A stretch of DNA of 5,564 bases from an uncultured Clostridia bacterium. Lineage in GTDB: Bacteria > Bacillota > Clostridia > UBA1381. Under the pieces are notes generated by a model that saw only the letters and a list, made by a program, of their open reading frames with translations, had not been told where the DNA came from and ran no database searches. The stretch spans positions 1 to 5,564 of the forward strand of contig CAKSPN010000128.1 of assembly GCA_934481375.1 (NCBI GenBank), in the 5' to 3' direction. Below, piece by piece: positions 5,520 to 5,564 of the stretch (within the stretch, counting starts at the first letter, position 1; each line of letters begins with the position of its first letter). The position numbers and the translations under genes were made by a program.

Positions 5520-5564
5520 GTTTATGTAATCCTTGAAGCCTTTGCCGGGCTTGAATGCCGGCGA
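5517..5564 (-). CDS. hup: HU-family nucleoid DNA-binding protein (C-terminal 15 residues only)
   Basis: The minus strand reads SPAFKPGKGFKDYIN followed by TAA (5519-5517), with the frame open to the window edge. This is the highly conserved HU C-terminus: family members end in a (V/T/S)PAFK(A/P)GK-x-(L/F)K-D/E-x pattern. HU is a homodimeric protein of about 90 residues that bends and compacts DNA, so about five-sixths of this gene lies outside. It converges on the oxidoreductase and has its own terminator at 5452-5475. IHF-type relatives end differently, so HU is preferred. The assignment rests on only 15 residues, but the motif is distinctive. Confidence 0.82.
   Translation of the reverse strand, partial: SPAFKPGKGFKDYIN

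Noticed and set aside
1..5564. Mobile element, CRISPR array, tRNA, rRNA or riboswitch
   Set aside because: I saw no transposase motif, terminal repeats, regularly spaced repeats, tRNA-like cloverleaf or long structured leader; both intergenic regions above 100 bases are explained by promoters and hairpins.

Overview
The window looks like a chromosomal stretch from a Gram-positive anaerobe of the Firmicutes, most likely class Clostridia. The signs are moderate-to-low GC, AGGAGG-type ribosome binding sites, a lipoprotein-type solute-binding protein, an extended -10 promoter style, and an HU C-terminus (SPAFKPGKGFKDYIN) of clostridial type. This placement is inference, because no rRNA or other taxonomic marker is present.

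Layout, left to right. A minus-strand operon fills 1-3166. Read in its own direction it encodes a lipoprotein sugar-binding protein (1784-3166), a MalF-like permease (815-1753) and a MalG-like permease (801 down to the window edge, lacking only its last few residues). Together these are the three non-ATPase parts of a CUT1-type carbohydrate ABC importer. Upstream of it, 3167-3370 holds a candidate sigma-A promoter and three stacked hairpins that probably terminate the next gene. That gene is an AraC-family regulator on the minus strand (3371-4264). A 114-bp divergent intergenic region (4265-4378) separates it from a plus-strand Gfo/Idh/MocA-family oxidoreductase (4379-5443). After two more terminator hairpins, the window ends in the last 15 codons of a minus-strand HU-type DNA-binding protein gene (5517-5564), which runs convergently.

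How the genes may work together (inference): the lipoprotein captures a sugar or oligosaccharide and the two permeases import it, powered by an ATPase not encoded here. The NAD(P)-dependent dehydrogenase may modify the imported sugar or a derivative, and the AraC protein, with a cupin-like sensor domain, probably controls the import operon, the dehydrogenase, or both. The substrate cannot be read from the sequence. The HU gene is housekeeping and probably marks the right border of the sugar locus.

I found no mobile element, CRISPR array, tRNA, rRNA or clearly novel system; this is a fairly ordinary sugar-utilisation locus. The most interesting signal is the divergent promoter region, where an exact 8-bp inverted repeat forms the two back-to-back extended -10 elements of the regulator and the dehydrogenase.
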